From: Alicyclobacillus sp. SO9
Lineage (GTDB): Bacteria > Bacillota > Bacilli > Alicyclobacillales > Alicyclobacillaceae
Length of the DNA stretch: 64,000 nt
Direction of reading: 5' to 3'
Assembly (NCBI RefSeq): GCF_016406125.1
Contig: NZ_CP066339.1
Location: 4,960,001-5,024,000 of the forward strand
The notes beneath the pieces are model-generated. The model did no database searches. It had not been told where the DNA came from and saw nothing but the letters and a program-made list of their open reading frames with translations. This document shows, in pieces, positions 40,290-47,803 of the stretch. A program made the position numbers and the translations under genes. Within the stretch, counting starts at the first letter, position 1; the number at the start of each line of letters is the position of its first letter.

Positions 40290-40770
40290 TGCCCTCGAAG
40301 TATCTGGTTGATTTGGCGGGATTGCTCCTCAAGTGACTGGTGTCGAATTCTCCGCATCGTTTCGTGCACTTTCGAAGGACTACGCTTGATTCGTTGTTTC
40401 TCCATTTTCCTGCCCACCATAAAATTGCCCTTTCAATTCCGCGTGCAATAGTGGGTGAAGCCAAGGAAGTAAAGCGTTTCTGGCTTCTTCTTTCCCTTGT
40501 ATGATCCCTGTTTACTGGAGAATCTCCCAAATTCAATGAGCCGAGTCTTGCTGGCTTCGAGCTCAAGTTTAAACTTGTTTAATCGCAGATGCAGTGCCTT
40601 TTGGACTCTCAAAGCGTCACTTCGATATTGGAAGCACACAATGAAACCATCAATGTATCGAATGAGATAGGCTTCACCCCTCAGGCGCAGTTTTATCGTC
40701 TTTCCAAACCAAAGGTAGTGAGCCCAAAGTGGGAGTGCACATATATAGCGAAAATAGCCGTTGTTAAATA
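40258..40770 (-). pseudogene. Degraded group II intron reverse transcriptase/maturase fragment
   Basis: The minus strand from about 40765 encodes FRYICALPLWAHYLWFGK, then LRGEAYLIRYIDGFIVCFQY, LNKFKLELEASKTRLIEFG and KPETLYFLGFTHYCTRN. This is the finger-palm and early thumb region of bacterial group II intron reverse transcriptases. The catalytic YADD is YIDG here, so it is inactive. A stop follows at 40433, and further similarity continues in other frames to about 40260 (SPSKVHETMRRIRHQSLEEQ). The N-terminal RT blocks, the maturase and the endonuclease domain are missing. No intron RNA domain V was recognised. Confidence 0.8.
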
Positions 40771-40892
40771 GTAGGTAGTAGTTAGGAAGTCCTCTGTTTA
40801 TTCACCAAAGGCGGTCGCCGTCGCTACAGCGTCCTCATTTCATAACATATGGACATAGCTTCAAATAATCCCCATTTTGGAGGCAGACACAA

Positions 40893-41096
40893 ATGACGCA
40901 TAACGAAAAACTCATTCAGGCACTTTCTCAGACGCACAGGGCACTGCTTAACTGCTCGGAATGCCTTGATAATGTCAATGACCCGGTACAATACAATTGT
41001 CTTTCTACCATGTGTGAATCTCTCGCCAAACAAGCGAAAATTCTGAATCAAACCCTATTGAAAAAACAGAAGTCACGAAGAGAGGGATTAGAATGA
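40893..41096 (+). CDS. Small helical protein, first gene of the split-sigma operon
   Basis: A 67-residue, largely alpha-helical polar protein with three Cys, ending in a basic tail (LLKKQKSRREGLE). TTTTGGAGG lies 9 nt before the ATG, a strong ribosome site. Its stop overlaps the next start as ATGA, so translation is coupled to the sigma-like gene. I recognise no family. From its position it could be a regulator or partner of the sigma pair; that is inference only. Confidence 0.7.
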   Translation: MTHNEKLIQALSQTHRALLNCSECLDNVNDPVQYNCLSTMCESLAKQAKILNQTLLKKQKSRREGLE

Positions 41097-41467
41097 TGGA
41101 ATATACCGCGGAACAAGAAGTGGCTTGGTGTAAGAAAGTAATTAAGAACATTGGATTTACGCTATTGAGAAAGAGACAGCGGCTGTCACGTCACGAATTG
41201 TCCCTTGATACCCTTCAGAAGGCTGGAGTCCTGCCTGTCATAACGCAGTCATCTCCATATGACAGTGAACTCCCGTTTCATTCAATCGAGTGGCTTATGC
41301 TCTTTGAGAAGTTATTAAGCACAGATGAAAGATGTATTGTTCTCAATCTCTTCTGGTCTGGATTTTCACAACGCGAAACGGCCAAATTATGTAATTTAAG
41401 CCAATCGTCTGTGACTAGAAGTCTACACGTCGCGTTAACTAAGATAAGAAGGGCAGTGTTCCTGTGA
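41093..41467 (+). CDS. Sigma-70 region 4 protein (SigO-like subunit)
   Basis: A 124-residue protein. Residues about 75-122 (LLSTDERCIVLNLFWSGFSQ, then RETAKLCNLSQSSVTRSLHV) form a sigma region 4 helix-turn-helix for -35 recognition. No region 2 is present, which by itself would not support promoter melting. The next gene encodes a short region-2-like protein overlapping it by 4 nt (GTGA). The arrangement recalls B. subtilis SigO (YvrI) and RsoA (YvrHa), a two-subunit sigma factor. SigO is longer (about 180 residues), so this may be a distinct branch. The alternative is a phage-type ArpU/Xpf-like regulator. Confidence 0.75.
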   Translation: MMEYTAEQEVAWCKKVIKNIGFTLLRKRQRLSRHELSLDTLQKAGVLPVITQSSPYDSELPFHSIEWLMLFEKLLSTDERCIVLNLFWSGFSQRETAKLCNLSQSSVTRSLHVALTKIRRAVFL

Positions 41468-41688
41468 AGTGTACACCCGAACACGTACACACTCTCCTGG
41501 CTCAAGTCCGCCAAGGTTACTCGCCGGCAATTAGGGAACTATGGAAATGCTTCGCACCAGAAATTACAAACGTAGCGAAAATGGTTGATCAAAATGAACT
41601 CTACACCATATCAGATGAAATAAAACACCGATTCATTCTGAAAATTATCGGTCGAAAACCCAATTCTGAATCAGATCCGAATGAATGA
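41464..41688 (+). CDS. Sigma region-2-like short protein (RsoA-like partner)
   Basis: A 74-residue protein starting with GTG inside the stop of the previous gene. HTLLAQVRQGYSPAIRELWKC followed by FAPEITNVAKMV resembles the N-terminal helix pair of sigma region 2, the core-binding part. The sequence then diverges and ends in a polar tail. B. subtilis RsoA (79 residues) is the same size and lies directly after sigO. I infer that this protein supplies the core-binding function missing from the upstream subunit. Similarity is by pattern only; a generic helix-turn-helix protein remains possible. Confidence 0.6.
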   Translation: MKCTPEHVHTLLAQVRQGYSPAIRELWKCFAPEITNVAKMVDQNELYTISDEIKHRFILKIIGRKPNSESDPNE

Positions 41689-42021
41689 GCGTTTTAAGAT
41701 ACAGAGAGGTCAAACCGCGCGGCTTATCCCTCTCACATATCAACATAGGAGGTGTCTATTTATTACTAAATAGCGAAAGAGTTAGCGTTCGGCCGATGAG
41801 AAAAGAAAATGAACAAGATGACCTATAAGTGAAGCCCACCCCGTTCACCAACACTCTATAGCCTGGATTTTGAGACAAAGACAGTGCGTTCACTAAGGAT
41901 GCAGTTCATGATATTGCATGACCTATACGTTTCCCTAATCATTCTCCTCTGTGTTTTATAAGCAACGATTATTCTCAACGGTTGGCCAACCCGGTTTTAT
42001 AAATAAAGGAGGCAATTCGAT
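41689..42021 (+). promoter_or_regulatory. Leader region of the cysteine-rich gene pair
   Basis: This 333-bp gap lacks a gene. It contains a ribosome-site-like AGGAGG at 41750 followed by no standard start, a perfect 12-bp palindrome GGTTGGCCAACC at 41980-41991, and TTTTATAA-type -10-like elements near 41954 and 41994. The palindrome lies 30 nt before the next start and overlaps the likely transcription start region, so it could be an operator. Confidence 0.45.
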
Positions 42022-42495
42022 ATGACCTTATCAGCGTCGGAAGTCCAAGTCTATGTAGCAGACCCCACCGACATGGAAATTGCACTTGGTGCAGCTGCGA
42101 TTGCGGGAATTTCTCCTAGTAATATAATAGGAAATTTTGAGAGCACTTGGAACACCATCAGTAATAACGCTGCTTTAGTTATTGCGGCTGGCGGACCATC
42201 AAATACAGCTCTCTACCACAATCCGTGTGGCTGGACCAACCCAATTGGTGAAGCTGCAGGACACACTCCGTTCGCATATGCCAGCGAACCTCAAGATACT
42301 CTCCCAGGCGCAGATTATTATGAGAATGCGGCGGGAAATGGTGGATATGCAACAGCTAAACTCGTTGCCATGTTAGCTTATTATGCCGTCCACGGGAGTT
42401 ACCCATCAGGATATGGTTCTTTGCCAGCTCCGTCAGCAGCAGGTACTACTTGTGAGCAAAGAATGAGCAGTAACGTGTCTTGTAATTGCTACTAA
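42022..42495 (+). CDS. Leaderless cysteine-rich protein, paralog of the next gene's N-domain
   Basis: AAAGGAGG precedes the ATG by 9 nt. The 157-residue protein has no signal peptide. Residues about 8-130 align with residues 10-135 of the next gene: both share YxA...AGxSxxNxIGxF, an Ala/Val-rich stretch, a GG, then ALYxNPCGW and later TPFxY...AAG...YYA. It ends TTCEQRMSSNVSCNCY, with three Cys in the tail. No known family is recognised. The Ala, Gly and Asn-rich composition differs from neighbours. It is likely cotranscribed with the next gene (6-bp gap). Confidence 0.75.
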   Translation: MTLSASEVQVYVADPTDMEIALGAAAIAGISPSNIIGNFESTWNTISNNAALVIAAGGPSNTALYHNPCGWTNPIGEAAGHTPFAYASEPQDTLPGADYYENAAGNGGYATAKLVAMLAYYAVHGSYPSGYGSLPAPSAAGTTCEQRMSSNVSCNCY

Positions 42496-42501
42496 ACTGA
42501 A

Positions 42502-43668
42502 ATGGAGGGATATGAATTGGCTATTTCAACAAGCAACATTTATCTATATGCGGCCACTGCCGGGGATTTTAGAATGGCACAAGCCGCCGCGAGATTAGCT
42601 GGCGTATCGAGCGGAAATGTTATTGGTAGTTTCGCTGTTGCGTACAGCTTAGTTCAGGTCTCCTCGCAAAACTTTGTCCTCGCTGTAGGTGGAGCGGCGC
42701 TTTATGCACTATATTACAACCCCTGTGGTTGGGGCGGTTTCAGTGCAGGCAGTACGCCATTCAGCTATTACACATCAGCGCAGTGTAGCGCATTACCTAC
42801 TAATATGTTTATCAACGCGGCAGGAACAACAGCAGCAGACACTTTCTATCGTGTGATGGCATTGACGTACTATGCTATCAATTGTGCCTATCCGAATGAA
42901 TTTCCGAGTTCAAGTATGCCTGCCGGACTAACACCGCAAAACAGTTGTAAAGGAAATAGCGACCAAAGTTGCCCGTGTCCTAGCGGAGGTACCGGAGGAG
43001 GTTGCAGCTTTCCTTCTTCACCTCCGACTGCCTGCTCATCGAATCAAACAACGTTTATTAATAACTATTTGAGTTATGCAAAAACGGCATCGAATAAGAC
43101 GGGTTTACCGGTAAGTTTTATTCTTGGACATTGGGGCCTCGAAACAGCATGGGGAACATCAGCTGGATTACCGAGTTGTAACAATCCAGGCAATCTCGTC
43201 GTTTCAGGACAGCCAACGTGCTCTGCGTGCGGAGGTTGCGGAGTCTCATCGTTCTCAACCTTGACTAATGGCGTCAATGCCTATATTTCAGCCATGAACA
43301 ATAAATACCCATTTGTAAAGTGGGCATATGATAATTACGGGTTGAAAGAGGCATGTAAAGCCATTGGAGCTGGTTGTGAACCGGGGTCCGGATATACGGC
43401 TAACATCTATGCTACAGGGCGATATAACGGAGTTTATTGCGTTGTTAACGGATCTGACGAGGCCGTCTCCAACAACTGTTACATGACTTCAACCACAGCG
43501 GGTAACGGACAAACATACTATAGTTGTAGCCAAAATAGTGCCGGCTATGATGAAGGTGTGACACAATCGTCCTGCGTTAGCAGTTGTAATGGATGCGGAT
43601 GGGTTGGTTGTAGTTTATATTCTACCGTTACGTCGAGTTGCTTATCTCCATACGACTGTGTCTCGTAA
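42502..43668 (+). CDS. Cysteine-rich protein with glucosaminidase (GH73-like) domain
   Basis: A 388-residue protein. Residues 10-135 form the same domain as the preceding gene, including ALYYNPCGW. A Cys/Pro/Gly linker (SCPCPSGGTGGGC) follows, then a glucosaminidase-type domain (about 175-300). That domain has FILGHWGLETAWGTSAG, where the Glu is the expected catalytic acid, plus NPGNL, SFSTLTNGVNAYISAM and YPFVKW. The tail is very rich in Cys, Ser and Tyr (SSCNGCGWVGC), with roughly two dozen Cys in all. No signal peptide is visible, so how it reaches peptidoglycan is unclear: lysis, a holin, or deposition in the spore. Weak GGAGGG site; start could be the TTG at 42517. Confidence 0.75.
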   Translation: MEGYELAISTSNIYLYAATAGDFRMAQAAARLAGVSSGNVIGSFAVAYSLVQVSSQNFVLAVGGAALYALYYNPCGWGGFSAGSTPFSYYTSAQCSALPTNMFINAAGTTAADTFYRVMALTYYAINCAYPNEFPSSSMPAGLTPQNSCKGNSDQSCPCPSGGTGGGCSFPSSPPTACSSNQTTFINNYLSYAKTASNKTGLPVSFILGHWGLETAWGTSAGLPSCNNPGNLVVSGQPTCSACGGCGVSSFSTLTNGVNAYISAMNNKYPFVKWAYDNYGLKEACKAIGAGCEPGSGYTANIYATGRYNGVYCVVNGSDEAVSNNCYMTSTTAGNGQTYYSCSQNSAGYDEGVTQSSCVSSCNGCGWVGCSLYSTVTSSCLSPYDCVS

Positions 43669-43693
43669 ATTCCATCGGGTGTATAGATACTCC

Positions 43694-43737
43694 GGGCTGT
43701 TCCAAATACTAAGGCTGTCCCTTAAATGGAACAGCCC
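43694..43737. terminator. Bidirectional terminator between converging genes
   Basis: GGGCTGTTCC and GGAACAGCCC form a perfect 10-bp stem with a 23-nt loop, followed by TTCTT on the plus strand. It separates the cysteine-rich gene from the convergent lipoprotein gene. Confidence 0.75.
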
Positions 43738-43753
43738 TTCTTATGAACCGGAA

Positions 43754-44368
43754 TTAGTGTTTAGTCGGGGACACCCACTTTGGCCATTGATTATTCATTG
43801 GCCACCAGTACGCGCCACTACTTGTCGGAGTCTTGTAGTGTTTGAGTTTGTACCCCGGAAGCTCCTTCAGTAATGGAATACCTTTTGAGCTACGGATGCT
43901 AGTTATCAGTTGTTTATCTAGTTGGCGCTCTTGTTTAGGTGCATAATTCAGCATCTTCAAGGAGACTTTGGATTTCCATTTCCCCGTCTCTTTCACTAGG
44001 TTCTGCGGTGGTTCGATGGGGCCAACAGACTGTGCACGTAAAATTGCATACATCGCTTTGAGAATCGGCTGATTGAACACATACACGGGACGCGTATTGC
44101 CACTAGAGGAACTGTTGCTAATTTCGTTGGCTGAGCCAGTGCTGCCAGTGCTGTTACTGGAAGATTGTGCTTCGTTCGAAGTTTGTGAATTCGATGGGCT
44201 ATTTGTTGCTTGACCATTACTAGACGCGGTACTTGTTGCATTACTGGTATCGAGACTCTTATTTGCGGATGCATTTGAGTTAGTGGCACCCTTCGAGCCG
44301 CAGCCAGTGAGAACCAAGACCGACGTTCCCAATAACCCCAAAGCCAGCGCTGTTTTCGATATGTTCAT
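43754..44368 (-). CDS. Lipoprotein of the ECF sigma locus
   Basis: I chose the ATG at 44368, with AGAGAGGG upstream; an ATG 18 nt earlier has no ribosome site. The 204-residue protein has a lipoprotein signal (MNISKTALALGLLG) with lipobox LTGC near residue 22. A Ser/Asn/Thr-rich linker (about 28-95) then leads to a C-terminal part with ILKAMYAILRAQSVGPI and LPGYKLKHYKTPTSSGAYWW. No family is recognised. It is divergent from the ECF sigma gene, and both have ECF-type promoter matches, so it is likely a regulon member. Confidence 0.8.
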   Translation of the reverse strand: MNISKTALALGLLGTSVLVLTGCGSKGATNSNASANKSLDTSNATSTASSNGQATNSPSNSQTSNEAQSSSNSTGSTGSANEISNSSSSGNTRPVYVFNQPILKAMYAILRAQSVGPIEPPQNLVKETGKWKSKVSLKMLNYAPKQERQLDKQLITSIRSSKGIPLLKELPGYKLKHYKTPTSSGAYWWPMNNQWPKWVSPTKH

Positions 44369-44438
44369 GCAAGAACCCTCTCTCATTTATTAAGTATATT
44401 TGAGCCATCCCTGAATTGGTACGCTATTCTCAATGTAC

Positions 44439-44465
44439 GACGAAACAGCTAGATAAATTGTTACA
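44439..44465 (-). promoter_or_regulatory. ECF-type promoter of the lipoprotein gene
   Basis: On the minus strand TGTAAC (44465-44460), a 17-bp spacer and CGTC (44442-44439) match the general ECF layout, close to the sigma-M type TGCAAC-N17-CGTC. It lies about 70 bp before the lipoprotein start. Confidence 0.6.
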
Positions 44466-44507
44466 ACAATTTTCTCACCAGCGATACAAATAGGATGACA
44501 ATTATTT

Positions 44508-44534
44508 TGTAACAAAGTGCGGACTTCATACGCC
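44508..44534 (+). promoter_or_regulatory. ECF-type autoregulatory promoter of the sigma gene
   Basis: TGTAAC (44508-44513), a 17-bp spacer and CGCC (44531-44534) mirror the divergent promoter, sharing the -35 and spacing. It would start transcription about 25 nt before the sigma start, pointing to autoregulation. Confidence 0.6.
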
Positions 44535-44565
44535 TTAATTATAGAAGAAGGTGAGGAATGCAGAT

Positions 44566-45081
44566 GTGGATTTAAATCTAAGTGCCGCCGAAGCAACGCA
44601 ACAATTATACGAATTGTATAAGGACGACTTGTACCGCTACATCCGCTTCTCTCTTGGTGATCCACATGAAGCCCTAGACCTTGTTCAGGATGTCTTCATT
44701 CGAGTACTTCATTCTTGGGATTCCTATCGTGGAGAAGCGAAAGTGAAGTCATGGATTTGGTCTATCGCTCGAAATCGAATCATTGACTACACCCGAAAGC
44801 GTAAAAATCGAACAAGTGACAGCTTAGACGAACGATTTGACGTAGCCAGTTCAGACAGCAGTTATGGTGTTGTGGAATTGGAAACGGTGATTCGAAATTT
44901 ACCTAACAAATATCGTGAAGTTGTGATTTTGCGCTTGCTACAGGACTGGTCTACAGCAGATGCAGCCCAAATTCTGGGGTGGTCACAAGCTAAGGTTCGT
45001 ACAATGTTGCATCGTGCCATGAAAGAATTGAGAAGTGAACTGAAAGGCGTGAGAACAGAACAATGGAACCGCGGGCATTAG
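44566..45081 (+). CDS. ECF RNA polymerase sigma factor
   Basis: The GTG at 44566 (AAGGTGAGG, 9 nt upstream) gives 171 residues; a GTG at 44551 is the alternative. Region 2 is LYRYIRFSLGDPHEALDLVQ, then DVFIRVLHSWDSY and KSWIWSIARNRIIDYTRK. Region 4 is LPNKYREVVILRLLQDWSTA, then DAAQILGWSQAKVRTMLHRA. It resembles the SigM/SigW/SigX group that answers envelope stress. The following gene, overlapping by 19 nt, encodes a membrane anti-sigma candidate. Autoregulated promoter proposed. Confidence 0.9.
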   Translation: MDLNLSAAEATQQLYELYKDDLYRYIRFSLGDPHEALDLVQDVFIRVLHSWDSYRGEAKVKSWIWSIARNRIIDYTRKRKNRTSDSLDERFDVASSDSSYGVVELETVIRNLPNKYREVVILRLLQDWSTADAAQILGWSQAKVRTMLHRAMKELRSELKGVRTEQWNRGH

Positions 45082-46211
45082 AAGACGAAATGAAACAAGT
45101 ACTTGCACCTTTAAATCACATTACGCTGCCGCGAGAATCAGAGCAGAAGGTCCGTACCAATCTTCAAGATGCTATTCAAGATTACGAATCCGGATTAAAA
45201 CGTTTTGCTGGTTACAAAAGCCGGCGTAGAAATAGACTTTTCCCAGCGATGTCAGCAGCCGCCTTTGCGATAGCAGCAGCAGGAGTGACATATTACGGAT
45301 TATCAAATCTTGTAAACGGATCGAAACAACCAAGTACTGCGGCACATGATACCGGTTTGAGCAATATCAAATATACAAAACAGACGCTCCAAACCATACA
45401 GGGAACCGCAACGCAATCTGGTGTCTTAATGTATTTACCTCACAAGGTTTTGCCAGACGGTAAAGTTACTGTTGTAAAAAACGGCGGGAAGGGGTCTGCA
45501 ATTCTAGATTTTAACCGAATCTGGATCATCGAAAGCAGCCAGCCGATATCACCGCCACAGAGTCAATACATCTCCTCAAAAGAATTTGTAACGCTGCCAG
45601 AAAACAATCAAAGTACATTTTATAAGCTAAAAAGGAATAATGACGCATTGTACTTTAAGCAAGGAAAGACATACATTGCAATACAACATCTGCGGGGTCA
45701 ATTGCCAACCAAGCAGCAGCTTATTGCTATCGCGAGTTCGTTCAAAGGTGTACCGAATTCTACCCCTAAGATCGTCTTCGGAGCCGCTCAGTACACGCAC
45801 CAGCAACTTTCCCAAGTGAAATCGCAGACGAAACAGATTGGAACCGCACTTTATGTGCCTCACCTCTCTGCCAAAGGAGATGCATTAATTTCAATTCAAC
45901 GGGGAACCGGTACGTTTACAAGTGGTAAAACAGTAGAGTTGAAATTCCGTAAATTCTCACTCTTTGAGAGTGCTACACACATGTCGGTTCCAGGTGGAAT
46001 CAGCAGCGAAAAAAACGTGCAGATAGCGAATGATAAGAGCGGGCGTTTTGCCATCGCAGAGTTGAAACGAACAAACGGAAATATTCAATCTGCGTCGCTC
46101 ATCACCTTTAAGCAAGGGAACACATTCATACAGATTCGGAGCAGAAACGGAACCGTGCTACCGCAAAAGGCATTAGTGCGCATTGCGAACTCGTTATATA
46201 AAGTCAAATAG
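45063..46211 (+). CDS. Membrane anti-sigma factor candidate with duplicated extracytoplasmic domain
   Basis: A 382-residue protein. The cytoplasmic N-terminus (about 55 residues) should bind the sigma factor, followed by one membrane segment (about 58-80, FPAMSAAAFAIAAAGVTYYG). Two related extracytoplasmic units of about 140 residues follow. Each has a YLPHKVLP- or YVPHLSAKG-type start and a FKQGKTYIAI or FKQGNTFIQI strand followed by IAxS. These resemble DUF4367-type domains found on anti-sigma factors. The gene overlaps the sigma gene, suggesting translational coupling. No zinc-binding HxxxCxxC motif is present. Confidence 0.75.
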   Translation: MEPRALEDEMKQVLAPLNHITLPRESEQKVRTNLQDAIQDYESGLKRFAGYKSRRRNRLFPAMSAAAFAIAAAGVTYYGLSNLVNGSKQPSTAAHDTGLSNIKYTKQTLQTIQGTATQSGVLMYLPHKVLPDGKVTVVKNGGKGSAILDFNRIWIIESSQPISPPQSQYISSKEFVTLPENNQSTFYKLKRNNDALYFKQGKTYIAIQHLRGQLPTKQQLIAIASSFKGVPNSTPKIVFGAAQYTHQQLSQVKSQTKQIGTALYVPHLSAKGDALISIQRGTGTFTSGKTVELKFRKFSLFESATHMSVPGGISSEKNVQIANDKSGRFAIAELKRTNGNIQSASLITFKQGNTFIQIRSRNGTVLPQKALVRIANSLYKVK

Positions 46212-46239
46212 TAACAGAACTCAACAACAGAACTCTTAA

Positions 46240-46570
46240 CACTCAGTCTTCGGACGTATGTCAAGACCATTCTCCAATACAACGAGCACCTGTCCCAACT
46301 TAAAAACAGATAGATGCCCTTGCTCAAGATATCGAAAGTATAAGATTATCCAGTCTATCCCCGGTATTGGTCAGAAAACCGTGGCAACGATTATCTCTGA
46401 AACCGGAGAAATAGACCGGTTGAATCATCCTAAGAAACTAGTGGAGTTTGCCGGTGTAGACCCGAGTGTCCTCTCGTCTGGCAAGTTCGCAGTAACCTTC
46501 AGCCGCATTAACAAACGCGGTTCAAGCAGACTGAGGCATGTGCTCTATGAAGCCGCTTCATGTGGGTTGC
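46240..46570 (+). pseudogene. IS110-family transposase C-terminal remnant
   Basis: The segment encodes YKIIQSIPGIGQKTVATIIS, then LVEFAGVDPSV and RINKRGSSRLRHVLYEAASCG, the Transposase_20 domain. Upstream similarity continues in other frames (HLSQLKN, LAQDIE-like), and the N-terminal DEDD domain is missing. It differs from the element at 8.8-10.5 kb. It abuts and has truncated the thioredoxin-like gene on the other strand. Confidence 0.8.
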
Positions 46571-46999
46571 GAAAAACAGGCCGTAACAAGCTCAGGGTTG
46601 TCCAGCAACACGGGCTTGTTAAATTGTGTTTTCTGACGAATTTCTTAACACCAGATACTGTATCCATGGTGTCCACACCAACAAAGGTTATGATGCCTTG
46701 GTACTGCTTGCTTAACTTCTGCAGTTCTGGGGCTTCTTTGTTACAGGGAGCACACCATGATGCAAACGCATTTAAAATCACTGGATGCCCCCTTGCCAAC
46801 AGAGAGTTCAACGAGACCTTTTTATTTGTGTTTAGCTCCGTCATGGAAAAGCTCGGAGTCTCTCTTTTCTTGGAGACCTGTTTGCTTGCGATTTTTTGAT
46901 CACGTTTACTTTACTAGCCACGTTGACCCGCAACGGTGAACTACACACGCTTACAGTCAGCGCTAGGAGAGCTGTGCTCGAAATCAAGAACCTTTTCAA
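46545..46999 (-). pseudogene. Broken thioredoxin-like (TlpA/ResA type) lipoprotein
   Basis: The start is TTG at 46999, 7 nt after GGAGGTG, encoding a lipoprotein signal (LKRFLISSTALLALTVSVC). The thioredoxin part, in a shifted frame, reads ETPSFSMTELNTNKKVSLN, then VILNAFASWCAPCNKEAPEL with the redox CxxC. The shift lies near the run of six T at 46892-46897 on the plus strand. The C-terminus after VRKHNLTSPC is replaced by sequence antisense to the IS110 remnant. It would have been an extracytoplasmic thiol-disulfide oxidoreductase. Confidence 0.75.
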
Positions 47000-47156
47000 C
47001 AGGTCACACCTCCGTGGCTATATTTATTATTTGAGATAGGACTTTACCCTGTCTAACGAGCGTGTTATGAATAACATCCATATTATAAATATTTTAGCAA
47101 ATATCGGGTCTCCGTCATATAGTCTGCCCGAAAACGCTTGGATTTCATCTACACAT

Positions 47157-47642
47157 TCAAGGTGTTGCACCGCCTAAATAACTCTGATCTGGAAGATGAA
47201 GAGCACTGGCAAGAGAGCTCCAAAAGATATTTGCTTTAGGATTGTTTGTCGCACCCGTCAAATGTTGCCCCGTGGATAGTCTGATTTCTTCGCAGCCGTT
47301 TGGATCAACGTGTGCCGTCACAAGGTTCTTGTTTCCTGATTCGAATGTCAAAGTATATTCGATACCGAAATCAGCAGGACAACTTACTGAACCTCTAGGA
47401 AATGCCTTGAACACTTTTAATCCCGCATACATCTTTTGTACTATGTCAACATCCTTAACCGTTACATTCAACGGCTTGAATTTTCCGTGCCGTTGACGGG
47501 TAATATACACCGAAGTAGGATGTGAAAATGTAAATAAGCTACGTTGATATACATTCCAGCCAAGTACAGTGAGTCCGATTAACACGAATGGCAGACCAAA
47601 CAAAATGTTAATTCGCCACTGCTTATCCTTCCAAATCTTCAT
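47157..47642 (-). CDS. Hypothetical membrane-anchored protein
   Basis: A 161-residue protein with one N-terminal membrane segment (about 12-32) and an extracytoplasmic beta-rich part with two Cys (SVSCPADFG, DPNGCEEI). GAGGGGTG precedes the ATG. I recognise no family. It stands alone between the broken thioredoxin gene and DUF523. The two Cys could form a disulfide, but a link to the broken oxidoreductase is only suggestive. Confidence 0.65.
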   Translation of the reverse strand: MKIWKDKQWRINILFGLPFVLIGLTVLGWNVYQRSLFTFSHPTSVYITRQRHGKFKPLNVTVKDVDIVQKMYAGLKVFKAFPRGSVSCPADFGIEYTLTFESGNKNLVTAHVDPNGCEEIRLSTGQHLTGATNNPKANIFWSSLASALHLPDQSYLGGATP

Positions 47643-47803
47643 AGTGCTTCACCCCTCATTGTTCGTCTTTTCTTGTTTTGACGGAATTTTCTCTAATTTT
47701 TGAACAACGTCGTATTGTAAAAGTGCATATTCATGCGGCCTTCAGTGGGCTCTAATAGTTGCGTGAGAGTTGCCCTTAACCAGCGTTGCTGTTTCACACC
47801 TCC

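Noticed and set aside
46258-46899. A single 213-residue transposase gene
   Set aside because: Only the first about 100 residues match Transposase_20; the remainder is antisense to the thioredoxin-like gene, so it is a fusion by chance.
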